From positions 102,826 through 166,825 of the forward strand of contig JALDNG010000933.1 in NCBI GenBank assembly GCA_024349245.1: 64,000 nucleotides of DNA, given 5' to 3'. A model generated the notes under the pieces. The model was not told the DNA's origin, ran no database searches, and saw only the letters and a program-made list of their open reading frames with translations. Made by a program: the position numbers and the translations under genes. Positions 11,578 to 23,574 of this stretch are shown here, piece after piece. This DNA is from Neodontobutis hainanensis. Its lineage: Eukaryota > Chordata > Actinopteri > Gobiiformes > Odontobutidae. Position 1 is the stretch's first letter; the number at the start of each line of letters is the position of its first letter.

Positions 11578-11701
11578 TTATGATTTAAATAAGAAAAAAA
11601 TTGTCACTAAAATGTTTCAAACTTACCACAACTACTGACTGAATACAGGGCCCGAATTTGAAATAGTCGGTAATAACTCAAGGCGTCAGATAGCTCCAAT
11701 T
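11578..11701 (-). CDS. C-terminal exon pair of an unidentified gene
   Basis: Exon 11701-11627, after a TTTTTAG acceptor, reads ELELSDALSYYRLFQIRAL. It is followed by a consensus GTAAGT donor, a 20-nt intron (11626-11607) and a short last exon ending at TAA 11578-11580. Phase is maintained. An upstream exon must exist, since no ATG is in frame, but was not found. Unrecognised product. Confidence 0.33.
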
Positions 11702-11706
11702 CTAAA

Positions 11707-13791
11707 AATTTATGAAAAATGTGAGAAATTCATTAAAAGTGAATTATAAAGTAAAAAAATCTAGAGAATCTTTGATAAACAATTTTTAAGTTGAATGCAT
11801 TTTTTTCTTTGTAGTTTTAAAAATGAAATCTTCAAGAATACAGATGGAGTAATGAGTATTAAAAAACCTCGATTTATTTAATAATTCACCACTTTTTTGA
11901 CATAAATTAGTTTAAACGTGTAGTTACGTGAATTGTAAAAATAATTTTTTGAAAATAGAATTAAATTAACAAACTATAATTTGTGCAATCAAAAGAGTTT
12001 GAAAGCTAACTCAAAAATGTTTAAGCTTAAACAAATTTTAAGCATAAATATTTCAAGTAAAACTATATTTACAGTTGAACCATTAAACAATCATGAATTT
12101 TGTTAGTTTTATCTAGACCTGTGCTAGTTTCGAATAAATTTCGCTGTACTTTATTATTTTATATTCTAAAACGTTAAATTCCCGGATTTAGGCCAATATG
12201 ATCAAGTAGTTTTCTGATTCTATGGCTGGAAAATCGTAAAGTAATTTTTGATCAAATATTACAGAATTTAAAATATTTAATAAGGTAGAGTTTACCTTAA
12301 ATGTAACCATTAAGTTAATATTTATTATTTTTAAATTGAAAGATAAATGGAGCGAAAAGGAATGCTTTAATAATTTAACTATATAACTGTACACAAGTAA
12401 ACCAAAAAAGACAATGACCCGTCATAATTAATTATACGAAAATTTCTTTTTTTATCGAAAAATATTGTGATTTTTTAAAGTATTTCATATATATAATTCC
12501 CAATGTTAAATAAACCTAAGAACTAATTTTATAACTTTGTAGACTCGCATATCATCGATATAACTTTTGATTTTGCGTTTTGAACATTAAATCTATGGAA
12601 ACTCCGAGGTATGTTAAATGCTTCATTAAAAAGTCATGAAAGATTAAATTCGCAAAATGTATCGCGCATGCAAAGAATGACATTTAATATTAACGAGAAA
12701 CAAAAAATATAATTTTGAAGAATCTTCTGTTGAAGATCTAAAAACACCTATAGAAACTATTAGTGAAAAACGAAATTTGAAAAAGTAACTTAAGTGCTAA
12801 AAAACATATATGACCATATTTTGAAGATAATTTACAGGTTAATTTGTATGTATTAATCCTAACGTTGGCGCGTTTTCTTTGATCTTTATAATTGTGAAAA
12901 AACGGTTGGTAATTCGTTAAAAATGAAAAATAAATAAATTAAAAGGCTCATAACGTTTTCCTTTAACAAAAGATGTGATATTATACAAAAAATAATCCAG
13001 AAAACTACTGGCATAAAATTTATCATTAATTATTTCACGTTTTTCTATAGTTAGTCACATTAAAGAAAAAAATTTTTAAATATTTGAAAATTACACCGTA
13101 GAAAACAACAATAGGTTTTTCTCATATATAAAGTCAATTTAAGAAACTATGAAAGAAACAAAAACTAAAAGCGTATAATTTACGAAGGATACATAAATAG
13201 TCAAATACATTCGGGTTAAGCATTAATGCAGAATTCGGAAAATAATTGAAGAACCTTCGCTTCTGACTTTTAGGATTTCGTGCATCAATAGATAGTAAAG
13301 GGTAAAAAATCACACATTAATCAATTCAATCTGAGTATATAAAACAAAAATTAAAAAAACAACCAAATGGTGTGATTTCGTCTTATAAATTAAAAATTCA
13401 AGGTATAATTCGATAAATATATGCTTTGATATGAGAATACAGATTATCGGTAAGGAAAAGAGAAAAGATCATGATAGAATATGTGAATTATGTCAAGATA
13501 AAAAATAAGAAAAATTTTCAAACGCTATTTCTGAAAGAATCTTATTGAACTGAATAAAAAATGAAAAAAATTAAAGAGGTTTCTTATCTAAAATATATTA
13601 TCTTTAATTAAGAATTTGAAAGATAAGTTTTCCTTTAATTGAGACTTCAGGTTAAACAAAAATACATCCACGTGTAATAAGCAAAATCAAGAAGGTAAAT
13701 TTCATGAAAAAATACTCGTGATTTTAACGTCAAGTTACGAAAAAGTTTAACTTTTAAAAATTTTTGAATAAAAAATGTAAGTATCGCTTTT
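11707..13791. other. AT-rich stretch, no supported gene
   Basis: About 2 kb of low-complexity AT-rich DNA. Only chance ORFs of AT-driven composition (for example at 12188-12394, minus) are present. No RNA gene, TIR or tandem repeat was seen. Confidence 0.6.
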
Positions 13792-14202
13792 TTAAACAGA
13801 CATTGGTATTGTTAACCATGCTGCAAAATGTGATTGCGTTTTTAAGTTCATACCAGTTTCCTCGACTTCAGACTTTTCAGAATTTAATACTTCCTCATCT
13901 TCTGTGGAGGAATGTTCTTGAATTTTAAGCGTTTTCGCTTTATCTTCTACTAAATAGTTAAGTGAGAAGAAAACTGTCTTCTTTGACCTTATCCTTCATC
14001 GACTTGAGCTTTATGACTTGCATATCGGCTAATAATTATGTATGTCACATACGATCAACTTCGAACTGCATTTTACATTTGATGAGACTATTTTTTGAAC
14101 TCACTTTTAAAATTTAAATACCTTTCATTGACTTTTTATTTTCGAAAATTTGATGCAGGGGGACTGGGCTGCCAATCTTTTTGTCGATCTTCACACTTCC
14201 AT
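13792..14202 (-). CDS. Multi-exon acidic C-terminal region, unknown protein
   Basis: Four exons join in phase on the minus strand: 14202-14121, 14102-14053, 14028-13975 and 13949-13792, with introns of 18, 24 and 25 nt. The first exon follows a TTTTTCAG acceptor and reads DGSVKIDKKIGSPVPLHQIF. Later parts are lysine-rich (MQVIKLKSMKDKVKED), then acidic and Ser/Glu-rich (HSSTEDEEVLNSEKSEVEE), and the protein ends AAWLTIPMSV before TAA. The coding sum after the leading partial codon is 342 nt. Upstream, 14340-14440 holds open segments including a possible start (MSYPLNYSLVKRP), but several frames compete and the 5' end is unresolved. The Lys/Glu-rich region suggests a disordered segment. Confidence 0.6.
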
Positions 14203-14439
14203 CTGAAAAATATTAACATGTAAGGTATCATAATTAAATATAACAAGATTTTTATAACTTTAATCTTGAAAGATTTGCTAAAATCTTTTTTGGATGAATA
14301 ATTTTGATTTATTCTCGATTATCATCAATTGAAATCTTAAAGTTAAGTGTACATTGCCAAGGTAAGACGGAATGTTGGTCGCTTCACTAGAGAGTAATTT
14401 AATGGGTAGGACATGCAAATTTCAGTCTAAGAACTATGA

Positions 14440-17020
14440 CTACCAAAAAATTTAATACGATGATGACGTTGATGATAATTTTACTGTCAAGATTATTCAG
14501 ATGTGAGCAGTTATAATGTCATCCTCATAGAGGACATTTAAAATTACAAATGCGCATGAATATTTATCTGTTATATGTATATATATATTTGTAATGTTAT
14601 CCAATTTCTTTTTGAAAATCGACGTAAAACTCAAAAACATCAAAACACTTAAGTATCAAGTATATACGCTTGGATATTTACGATTTTAACATTATCAGAA
14701 GGTAATTTATGGTCACATAGATGAGATGAAAAACATAGTTTTAAAATTTATTTTAAGAAGAAATTTAAGGGCGCTAAGAGGTTGGGTAAAAACAATGAAA
14801 GCCGAGAAGCGGGAATATATCTCTATCATGGTTCAAAAATGTAAATTTCTTTTCATATCTTAATCCGAAAAATTTAATTTGCTAAAATCGAAATGGTTTA
14901 TTCAAAAACCTAAGATATTATTTTAAATTCAACCCATTAATTGATAATTTTTAGATTAAAATGAGAGAAATCTAAAAACTTACAATTTTTTCGAAACATC
15001 ACTTGTGGAAAAATAATCAGATTTTATTTAATCGGATTAAAAACCTAAATGTAAACAGTTATTATTTTCCACCATATTTTTAAAACACTTTAACGATGTA
15101 TGGATATTAAATTAACCTTTAAAAATTATGAGACAAAATTCGAGTTCATTCTGTATTTTAAAATCTTAAAATGCATATCTAAAAGCTTATCGAGTTAATC
15201 TCAATTAAATATACCTAATATTTTTGTTAAAACCAAATTTAATATTTTAAAAACTCAACAAGGACTGATTTTACATACAATAACAAAACCCCTAACCTTA
15301 TAGAGTAAAAGAATAAATCATTAGCTTTTAAGGCTAGAAAATTAATTTTACTATTTTTTTCTCTTCTAGTTAAAATAAAGGTTTTCAAACTAAGACACGA
15401 TAACAAGATAAGGCAGAAAACGAAGGGAAGGAAAAATAAGTAAAGTAACACGGCATGCGCAATTTGTATATTAATGCTGCTAATTAGAATTCGATACTAA
15501 TGCGATCATTAAACTGAATAATTTCAAAATTGAGAATATTAACTTGATATAAAATTTTAGTTAACCTACAAGAATAATAATTCATAAAATTTACGGGTTT
15601 GGAAGTATACACCATAAAACAGTCTAGTCGATATCGCAAAAAATGTTACCTTAAATAAAGTTTGATTTTTGCAATCCTAATTGATTTCTCCACTTTCTGG
15701 AAGGGCCTTTCGTTTAATTTTTAAAAATAAAAATTTGTTTCAATTTGATTGATCAAAATCGTTAATCATATTTGGCGCATTCAATTATGCGTTTTTCATA
15801 AAAGCTCTTTTGATTAATTATTTCAATAAAACGTTATTCAACTTTGTTCTAAAGTTTATATTTAATTATTTCATCTCTACTTTCAATTAATTCAGGTACA
15901 TGATTACAAAGGCAATTACCTTGATTGCAATTAAAATGAGTTTATTTTTTCAAAACTGTGATATTTAACCAACTTGCAAAAATTTACTTCCTACGAATAC
16001 GGGGGGGGGTGAGGAATGTTAATATATGAATATCATTCTTGACTATTTGTAAGACGTTAAATTTTTTTGAAATGAATTTAAGCTACTGCCGTTTTTGCAA
16101 AGGAATTTTACATATTTAAAGTTTAAAATGAAAAGCTTAAGAAAATTATAGAATTTTAAAAAATCTGTAATGTAATTAAAATTTAAACTGTAAACACTAG
16201 CTTTTTTACGATTTAAGCCGATTTTATAAAACTTTCGTGGGCTATAAACGCGTTTATTTGGTAATGAACGGTTTGAGTAATACCAAACAACGCCACGCTT
16301 GCGCGTTTCAAAAGATATTTTCCGAACATATTAGTTGAGATTTAAGAGTATAGATAGCGGAAAGAATTTTTTTATTTTTTAAATTATAATTTCTTGGCAT
16401 ATTTTACAATTTATATATGTAAAAGTATTTTGAGACAGTTAAAGATATATTTTTATCTTCGATGGTGTTATTGAGTCTATTAAAAGTTAAATGAATGTTA
16501 TTGTTTCACCATAATATTAGTCTCAAGCGATTTGTATCACTAGAATTTATCCTTGATAAATTTCAACTTAAAAATATTTGATATACGTGACTTGAATTTT
16601 GGTTTTATGAAATAAAGTGAAAAGCCTGATTAATTTCAATATTTCGTTCGATAAAAAAAAATATTTCAGATAATCTAATTTGTTTAAAACATTTGTTATC
16701 TGCTAATTTTGGAATATTCGAAACGATATTTTGTCGATAATAGAGTTTCTTCAGAACGAGATCTCATTCAGCATCTATTAATATTGAGATTTTTAATGAA
16801 AAATCATGTTTGAAAAATATGAACAGTTTAATTAAATTTTATAATCTCGATTCTGTCAATTGATAATTATCTTCGTGATTTTGGCATTTAAATGAAAATC
16901 GGTGATATTCTTGTGCTGATTTTTTCGAATTATTCAATCACAGCCAGATGTTTTTTTTGAATGTTGACGCACTCGCAATCAAAAGGTTGCCGACAAATAT
17001 AAAATTTTCGTAAAAAATTA
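14440..17020. other. AT-rich stretch, no supported gene
   Basis: Low-complexity AT-rich DNA. A hydrophobic frame at 15239-15451 (minus) is a translation of a pyrimidine-rich tract and is not accepted. A run of nine G residues near 15995-16003 stands out in this composition. No RNA gene or TIR seen. Confidence 0.55.
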
Positions 17021-17022
17021 TA

Positions 17023-17241
17023 TTGAAAGGTAAAAGAATAATTTCCATGAATTTACAAAAAGTAGTTCGTCTATTGAGGCTTTATGCCATACGTTTTGAA
17101 CAATTCAGATATTATAATGGTGTATATTTTAGTATATATAACAAGAAAAATAACCCAGATTTAGTAAAAGTCATTGAAATTTACAAAAAATTTAGAAATT
17201 ATCTTGCTCTTAAGAGAAGATTTAAAATTTCAATTGCTTAG
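17023..17241 (+). CDS. Small basic protein, possibly LYR-motif (ISD11/LYRM4-like)
   Basis: The likely start is the ATG at 17047, giving a 64-residue basic protein ending at TAG 17239-17241; the frame is open from 17023. It begins MNLQKVVRLLRLYAIRFEQF, then YYNGVYF, NNPDLVKVIEIYKKF and LALKRRFKIS. The order (helix with an LY motif, Phe, a YN..Y segment, then a helix ending in RR..I) recalls LYR-motif mitochondrial assembly factors such as ISD11, which acts with the Nfs1 cysteine desulfurase in Fe-S cluster synthesis. The canonical LYR triplet is LYA here and about nine residues between YN and the second helix are missing. The gene call is moderate; the family call is speculative. Confidence 0.42.
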   Translation: MKGKRIISMNLQKVVRLLRLYAIRFEQFRYYNGVYFSIYNKKNNPDLVKVIEIYKKFRNYLALKRRFKISIA

Positions 17242-17728
17242 GTTTATCTGTTTCCATTAAAAATGATTTTTCCAATATAAGTGGAGTGGATAAATTTATG
17301 AAAAATATGAAATATAATTATTTTTGGAGATTTAATGTTTCTGCAATTAAATCTTTTAAGGTATCGTTTCTATGCGGAAAGGCTAGCTTAAAAGTCAATT
17401 AAGGGTTTTAAATATTCAATTACATGATTTAAAAGATGTCATTTTTACAATTATGTTAAATATTCCGAACTTACCAAATTTATTCATTTATCATAAAAGT
17501 TATGACACAATATATCTTTAAGTTAAAGAAATTTACTTTTTCAAACCGAACTGTTTTCATGTCATTAGAAACTAAAAAATTATACATCTTTCCATTTATT
17601 TCTCATAAATTTAAATGAGACACACAAAATGTTATCAAAAAAGCACGTGGGTTCCTTCAAAATTAGACTAAATTGGTTAAGTTTTACCATATTTTTATTT
17701 TGTCTAAAGTGTGAAATTTAAATTTTCT

Positions 17729-18110
17729 TCAAATCATTGATTTATTTTTGAAGTTATAAAAAGCAGAAAATGTTCGAATAGTTTCCAAAGGAAGTTTACT
17801 TGTTTGAACGCTCTTCGGTACAGCTCTACTTACTACTTCTGGCCCTTCAGGACCCAAAACATGCGAGGTACCCTCGGCCATTAAATTATTGGCATATTCA
17901 AGTGTTGGTAGTCTTGGACTCTCGCCCACTAAAAACCTCACCCTACCCTCTCTTCAATATGCAAAGGTACCTCAGAGGTATTGATTTGACGGGAAATGAT
18001 GAGATTATGCAACACATTTTTGGTCAAATATGCTGACTTAACGAATTCTAAAATCGACTTCTTTTAACATCAGGCTAAATTAAAGCAAAAATTTAGGTTT
18101 TACTTAACAT
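17729..18110 (-). CDS. Three-exon small protein, 99 residues, unknown
   Basis: Exons 18110-18104 (ATG TTA A), 18047-17947 and 17920-17729 join in phase through introns of 56 and 26 nt; the sum is exactly 300 nt. The protein starts MLKFVKSAYLTKNVLHNLII, a basic amphipathic N-terminus that could target mitochondria. It continues INTSEVPLHIEERSPRLPTL, then EGTSHVLGPEGPEVVSRAVP, and ends FYNFKNKSMI before TGA 17729-17731. The Pro/Gly/Glu-rich middle has clearly protein-like composition and is the GC-richest patch locally. The second junction (26 nt) is well supported because both neighbouring frames end in stops inside the intron. The first exon is less certain. No family recognised. Confidence 0.6.
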
Positions 18111-19200
18111 TCTATGAAAACACGAGCCTACTTCTAAGGTTTAATCATATTGATAAAAAATATGTTCAACTAAAACATAAAAAGCATTGGTAAATTTGGA
18201 TTTTACTTTTTTCGACGTCACTATGAACTTTTTAGAAATTCAATTCTGAGGAACATAAAAACATATATTTTTCATTTTAAAATGTGATGTCAATTATGGC
18301 TATTTATGCGAATATTAAATGTCAGACTATGTTCAAAATTATGTTTTCTTGTCAACTTTGTTAAATTTAGTTTTTACCAAATCTACGAAGTTTAGAACTT
18401 TCTACTAATCAATTAAAAGCACGATATTTTTCAGATACAAAGCTAAGTAAGGTATCTTCTGTGAAAAATCTAAAAACATTTAAAAATTCTCCAAAAGGGT
18501 CTTGTAAAGCTGACAGTTTTTTTGACATATATTGTATCAGGGAGTATTAACAACAAGCATATGTTCTAGGGGCCTTTCATGAACATTGACTCTCATTCTC
18601 TCTTTTAAAAAATGGGAAAGAAAAAGTCCAAAAATATTATTGTGTAAAGCTTCACAATTTAGCACAATCTACACCAAAAAACGAACTAACGGACAAAGTC
18701 CCAAAAAATATATGAGATAAAGTGAACTGATCAAATTCATTTGAATTTTGTTTATATAGCCAAGAAAACAAACAAAGCCAAAAATTTTGTTGTTTAATTT
18801 GGCCAAATTCGGAAAAGAAAATGTATGAACATCTATGCTCCACAAATAAATTCAATATTTTCATCAAAACATGCTACAAATCTTTACCTACCCAAAGTGA
18901 TGAACTTTTTTAAAATACTTTGAGTGAATATATTTGAACACGTGAACTGTATCAACTTGACCATACAAAGGAAAGATACCGTTGAGGTAGGATATTAAAA
19001 ACTGATTACATTCATAATGAATTTAACTTTTAACTCTAGAAATAACCTAATCATCACTATTTTTCATTTTCTACTCCTGATCAACAATATTAATGAAAAT
19101 GAAATGATATCCTTAATGACACCATAGATTATAAATTTATATGAATATTAATCACTTTATATTTTCTTGAAATATTTGAGAATTGAAAAATAATTTAAAT
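18111..19200. other. AT-rich stretch, no supported gene
   Basis: One 71-codon minus-strand frame (18652-18867) is present but its composition does not stand out from chance. No other structure seen. Confidence 0.45.
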
Positions 19201-19389
19201 TTACATAAAACAACTTTTGTACAATCCAAAGTCGCCCTCTCTTCCAGCGAACCAATGTCGCAGAGGTCTGGTTGCTATTATGGGCCGAGGAGACAATGGG
19301 TGTAAAATACCACAATATAAATTATGTTTCACTTCGAAAGTGTGCCAATAGGTGTTAAGTGCTGAATTGCTGAACCTAGTAAGTAGAGC
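19201..19389 (-). other. Open coding-like segment next to mariner insertion
   Basis: A 62-codon minus-strand frame without an internal ATG runs from 19389 to TAA at 19201-19203. It includes YWHTFEVKHNLYCGILHPL and RHWFAGREGDFGLY. GC content is much higher than in the flanks. It begins within 10 bp of the mariner TA target site, so the transposon may have inserted into or beside an exon. Product unknown; a fragment of an older repeat is equally possible. Confidence 0.28.
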
Positions 19390-19397
19390 TTAACTTA

Positions 19398-19417
19398 CAG
19401 GGATTTGCATCCATTTT
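19398..19417 (+). repeat. Left terminal inverted repeat of mariner element
   Basis: The 20-bp sequence CAGGGATTTGCATCCATTTT is the exact reverse complement of 20576-20595. Similarity continues imperfectly for about five more bases inward. Confidence 0.95.
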
Positions 19418-19510
19418 AGTCAAAAAATTTTTTTCATAATTAATTTTTTTTAAAAAACAAAGGTTTTATGCGCAAATAGTCTGTATATATAGTCATAGAA
19501 ATCAATTTTA

Positions 19511-20511
19511 TTAATCTTTTATCACTTCTCGATTCAACGATCTTCGTATATATCGCATCATGTTTCGCCAGTATCCTGAACAATCGTCAGCGGATATTGA
19601 ATTCCCGCACTCTGTTATCAAATTTATTGACACGCTTTCATTTTGTGGTGCTGCATATTTAACAAAATCCTTCCATTTCGCAAAACAGTTCTCAATTGGG
19701 TTGAGAAAAGGTGAATAAGGAGGAAGATACAAAAGAATATGTCAATTATTAGCAATTAGTTGTTGAATAGAGGAACTCTTATGAAATGGGACATTGTCCA
19801 TAATCAAAACAACTCTATTCATATTTTTTGCTGCCAATTCAACTATAAATCTCTCCATATATTGGCCATACCACAATGTATTATACGCAGTTAGAAGTGT
19901 TTCAAATTTTTCAACACTGATATTGCTAATTGCGGCACATAGAGAAACATTACGCGATCTTAATCCAGGCGAGGAGACAATTGCCGGTTCTTCTTTTTTA
20001 GAGTATCCTCTACAAGCTCGCATTGTTGCACAAAATCCCGCTTCGTCAATGAATAAAAATAGGCGATCATCTACTTCTTCGAGTAATTTCATAAAAGCCA
20101 CAGCATATTCATATCTTAACTCAATTGTTCTGGCATCATTGCGACGTTCAGGTATTAAACTTTTTCGCTTTAGAGTATCATGGAAATTTTTTGATGTTCG
20201 ACAAATTGTGGATTTCGAAACCGAAATATTAATTCTGACTAGATTGTTTTGAATGCCTTTTAAGGTAACACAGGCATTTTCATCAACCATGTTTTTTATT
20301 GATAAACACGTCTCTTCGTTTAACTTTATGATTCTTGGTCAACCGCGGGGATTCGCCAATATACTTCCAGTTTTCCGATATAACAATATTACACTTGATA
20401 CTGTTGTTCTTTTAAAATTAAACCGTTCTGCTATCTCGGATGCAGTTTTCCTTCGTTGTATTTTACTATTATTTGATTCCGTTCTTCTGCTGTTAACTTT
20501 TTTTTGTTCAT
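19511..20511 (-). pseudogene. Mariner-type DDE transposase pseudogene
   Basis: Reading on the minus strand from ATG 20511: a helix-turn-helix N-terminus (TAEERNQIIVKYNEG), then a frameshift into a second helix-turn-helix segment (TASEIAERFNF). A GRP-type linker follows in which one codon is TGA, then the catalytic core. The acidic residues are visible as FLFIDEAGF (first D), VLIMDNVPFH (second D) and PPYSPFLNPIEN (E), with 34 residues between the second D and the E (DD34E spacing). A second in-frame TGA lies between them at about 19739-19741. The frame ends at TAA 19511-19513. Length is normal for the family. Damage: one frameshift and two TGA stops, at least the first plausibly a CGA-to-TGA change. 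Confidence 0.92.
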
Positions 20512-20575
20512 AAAATAAATAGGTATTAAAATTATTAATAAAAAAAATTTGACGAAATTGAATGAAAAATTAACG

Positions 20576-20595
20576 AAAATGGATGCAAATCCCTG
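20576..20595 (-). repeat. Right terminal inverted repeat of mariner element
   Basis: Perfect 20-bp inverted copy of 19398-19417, directly followed by the TA target duplication. Confidence 0.95.
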
Positions 20596-20599
20596 TAAA

Positions 20600-22155
20600 G
20601 GTCTAAATTGATATCAACATTCTTAGAAAGAAACTCTGATAGACTTAACTCAGACTTGCTCGAGAAAATATAGATCTTATTAATTTTTTACGAAACTTTT
20701 GAGGATTAATTTAGAAGAATAACATATGTTATGCTTAGTGTTTTGTAGTATCTAATATATTGAAATCGATCAAACTTGTCCACAAACTGCATCAATGAAA
20801 TATAGAAGGAAGATAAAAATTACGAACGTGCAAGAATTTAACAAAGATGATATTTTTACTTTCCATCGAATCAATATCAAGAATAAGGCTTATTTTAAAC
20901 AATTTGATGAATTTCAATGACGAAACGGATCCTTACGCATTAAATATTTGAAATAAAAAGCACAATACACACGTCAAATTAAGTTTACACAACCAAATAT
21001 ACAATTTGCTTAAATAAAATTTGTTAAGGAAATTTAGTGTTTTGAAAATCACATTAACTCAACAGTTAGATTTTGAAAGGATGACCAACCAATCAAAATT
21101 GTTCTCAATATTTTCTTATTTTTAAAATTTTTATCAGCATAATAGATGATTTTGAAACTTTGCCAGAATAAACTGCGCACACTCCTTAAAAGATTTAAAT
21201 AGTTGTTGATTCACAATGATTCATTATATATTAGATAGGAAAGATGAGTTAACCATATTAAAAAGTTTAAAATATGATAAAAAAATAAAAGGAATTTTAT
21301 ATCTTAAGATGAATTCTAACAAAATAAAACTGAGAGAAAGAATTTTATGTATGTTATAAAATGTGAAAAAATATTTTATTTTATAAATCACACAACTCTA
21401 GGGATAATAACAAAAAACTGTCATATTAAAAAAAGTATTTTTATTATATTTCAAAAAATTGAAAGATATGCTAAACTCTAAAAATTATATTTCATTATAA
21501 ACACTTTGTCTTGATAAATTTTACAATACATAAAACTAAATTTAATTTATAGGTTTTAAAATCTGGTTTAAGTTTGTTAATTTATCTGAGTGTCAGAATT
21601 GTCACCATTACTAAGAAAATCTCTAAATGGGTCTCACGTTTAGTTAAACTCGGAGAAATATTTAACCGCCAGCTTTAATTTAGTGTTCGATAATAATTTT
21701 GATTCTTTAAACCTTTAGATATTAAAATCAAAGTTTCATAATTGATCTAACCCTTTGAAATAGTTAATATTTGTTTATTATAGAGAAATAGTATATCTCC
21801 CAATATTAATTAAAATTCATGTTATTATTTCTTCACTAAGAGTTGACATATGAACAATTCGAAAAGAGTAAAATTTACGCTGTCCTGTAAAATACATCTT
21901 TCACAAATATTACACATATGGATTTGTATGTGCTACTCTTAATAAGTCCCAAAATTTTGAATTCGTGTTTTATTTATTCTTCATCTGAGAAAAAGCTAAA
22001 TGTCTGAAAGATAGGATAAATATATACTAAAAGACAACGCTCTCGTTTTCTATCAAACGTACAATATATTCTGTAAAATAATAGATACGACTCAAATATC
22101 TTGTCAAAAATAATGATTCGATTCAAAAATACAGGGATAATTAAGTATAGTTTCG
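20600..22155. other. AT-rich stretch, no supported gene
   Basis: No coherent coding segment, RNA gene or repeat boundary seen beyond the mariner element's right edge. Confidence 0.55.
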
Positions 22156-22389
22156 GTGGTCATGATAAATAATTCAAAAAGAAAACAATTTATATCATTA
22201 AAAAATTCATATTCTTTTCTAAATTGCCTCGATAGATCATCATCATACGTAAAAAATCTGATGTTTGGAGTTTCGATCTTTTATCAAATTTTAAACAAAA
22301 AATTTCAAAAGAATCAAATAAAGATACTTTCTAAGGAAGATTTGAGAAGATTATACAAATTAAAGCTTGAAGAAAATGTAATGCCTTAA
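22156..22389 (+). CDS. Small basic protein, about 75 residues, unknown
   Basis: The likely ATG is at 22162 (the frame is open from 22156), and the frame ends at TAA 22387-22389. The protein starts MINNSKRKQFISLKNSYSFL, has a moderately hydrophobic centre (VKNLMFGVSIFYQIL) and ends KEDLRRLYKLKLEENVMP, a charged helix-like C-terminus. The length and single weak hydrophobic stretch would suit a small organelle or membrane-associated subunit, but no family is recognised. No intron needed. Confidence 0.45.
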   Translation: MVMINNSKRKQFISLKNSYSFLNCLDRSSSYVKNLMFGVSIFYQILNKKFQKNQIKILSKEDLRRLYKLKLEENVMP

Positions 22390-23574
22390 AGTGTTTTTAA
22401 ACTCGTGACTTATTTATATTATTAAAAATATTATCGTTCGTAGTCTAACTGAAAAAATTGAAAAATAGATGAAATAAAAAATCATGATATGAGTTAAAAT
22501 GATAAATTGTTGAATCAGTTAAATGAGAATTTTTTTCGAAAAAATAAAAAGTAAATACTATTCCATCATCTACTTAAAATTTCGAAGATTTTTTAACTTC
22601 ATGTTGAATTTAAAAAACTTAAAAAAATCTAAGGAGATAAAGCGACACTGTAAATTGATCAATTTGTAAAAATATTTTTGAAAGAAATTATATACTACAA
22701 ACATCACATTAAACTTTATTTAGCGTGTAAATTGATCAGTTCAAAATCATCTTAAGCACTAGATAATTGGCGATAAAAAGGAAGCCTGGATTGAAAGAAT
22801 AAAAAGTCCAGTTCTTCTTGTTATTGTTACAATTTACGATTTTGAGATAAATTTAAAAATTGTTTATCAGACCAAGCGCAGCCGCGTACCTCAAATTCGG
22901 TAGATGTTCATCATAGGGTGGTATTTAATCCGTTTCAAACAACTTTACGTTTTTACTAATGATTACTTTCATGAGAATAATAACGGCTTCAATAGATCTG
23001 TTGATTAAAGAATAAATCAAAACAATAAACTACCCTTTTTATTATTTAAGCATCGTTAAGGTACGTCAAAAGTGGAAGATCTACGTTAACGATTCTTATT
23101 ACTCGAGGATTAATTTTTATTCTCATTATTATGGGTTTGAGAAGATACACCACGCCAAAAATGCATTATCGATGACTGAACTTTTTCATTTATTGTTTAT
23201 TTAACTTTATTAACTTAATTTACTCAATGTAAATATCAATGGTAATTGTTCTTAAAATAAATTTGTGGAGAATAAAAAACATAAGTTAAAAAAATAATGT
23301 GTGAGAACTTCATTCACTGCCAAGATTTTCTTCTCGTTTGAACCAAATAACTATATAATTAACCATTAAATGACGCATATATAAGCACTATTTGAAAGGG
23401 AAAAGAAAGTAAACTATATGATAAATATATAAATTCATCATGAAAATATTGCTGAATCGATAAACATATATTTGTGAAAGACGACAAGTCACGAATTTAA
23501 ATCTACTCAAGGATGATCAATATAGAAAACACAGACTTAATCCAATACATCTTTTCTGATTCATGAAATTTAAT

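Larger units (their letters stand above)
19398..20595 (-). mobile_element. Tc1/mariner (IS630 superfamily) element, complete but decayed
   Basis: A 1198-bp element bounded by inverted repeats and flanked on both sides by the TA dinucleotide (19396-19397 and 20596-20597), the hallmark target duplication of Tc1/mariner transposition. It carries one transposase pseudogene on the minus strand. Both ends are preserved, so the boundaries are exact. Stops and a frameshift inside show it can no longer make its own transposase. Confidence 0.93.

Noticed and set aside
15239..15451. Hydrophobic 70-codon minus frame
   Set aside because: Product of a pyrimidine-rich tract; no start context or neighbouring exon support.
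2337..20100. In-frame TGA codons in both transposase relics, suggesting TGA reassignment
   Set aside because: TGA appears as a plausible terminator in other models, TGG is the Trp codon in the secure genes, and the relics also carry frameshifts or TAG/TAA; ordinary pseudogene decay suffices.
19794..20252. Plus-strand 152-codon frame inside the mariner element
   Set aside because: Antisense of the transposase core; no independent protein features.
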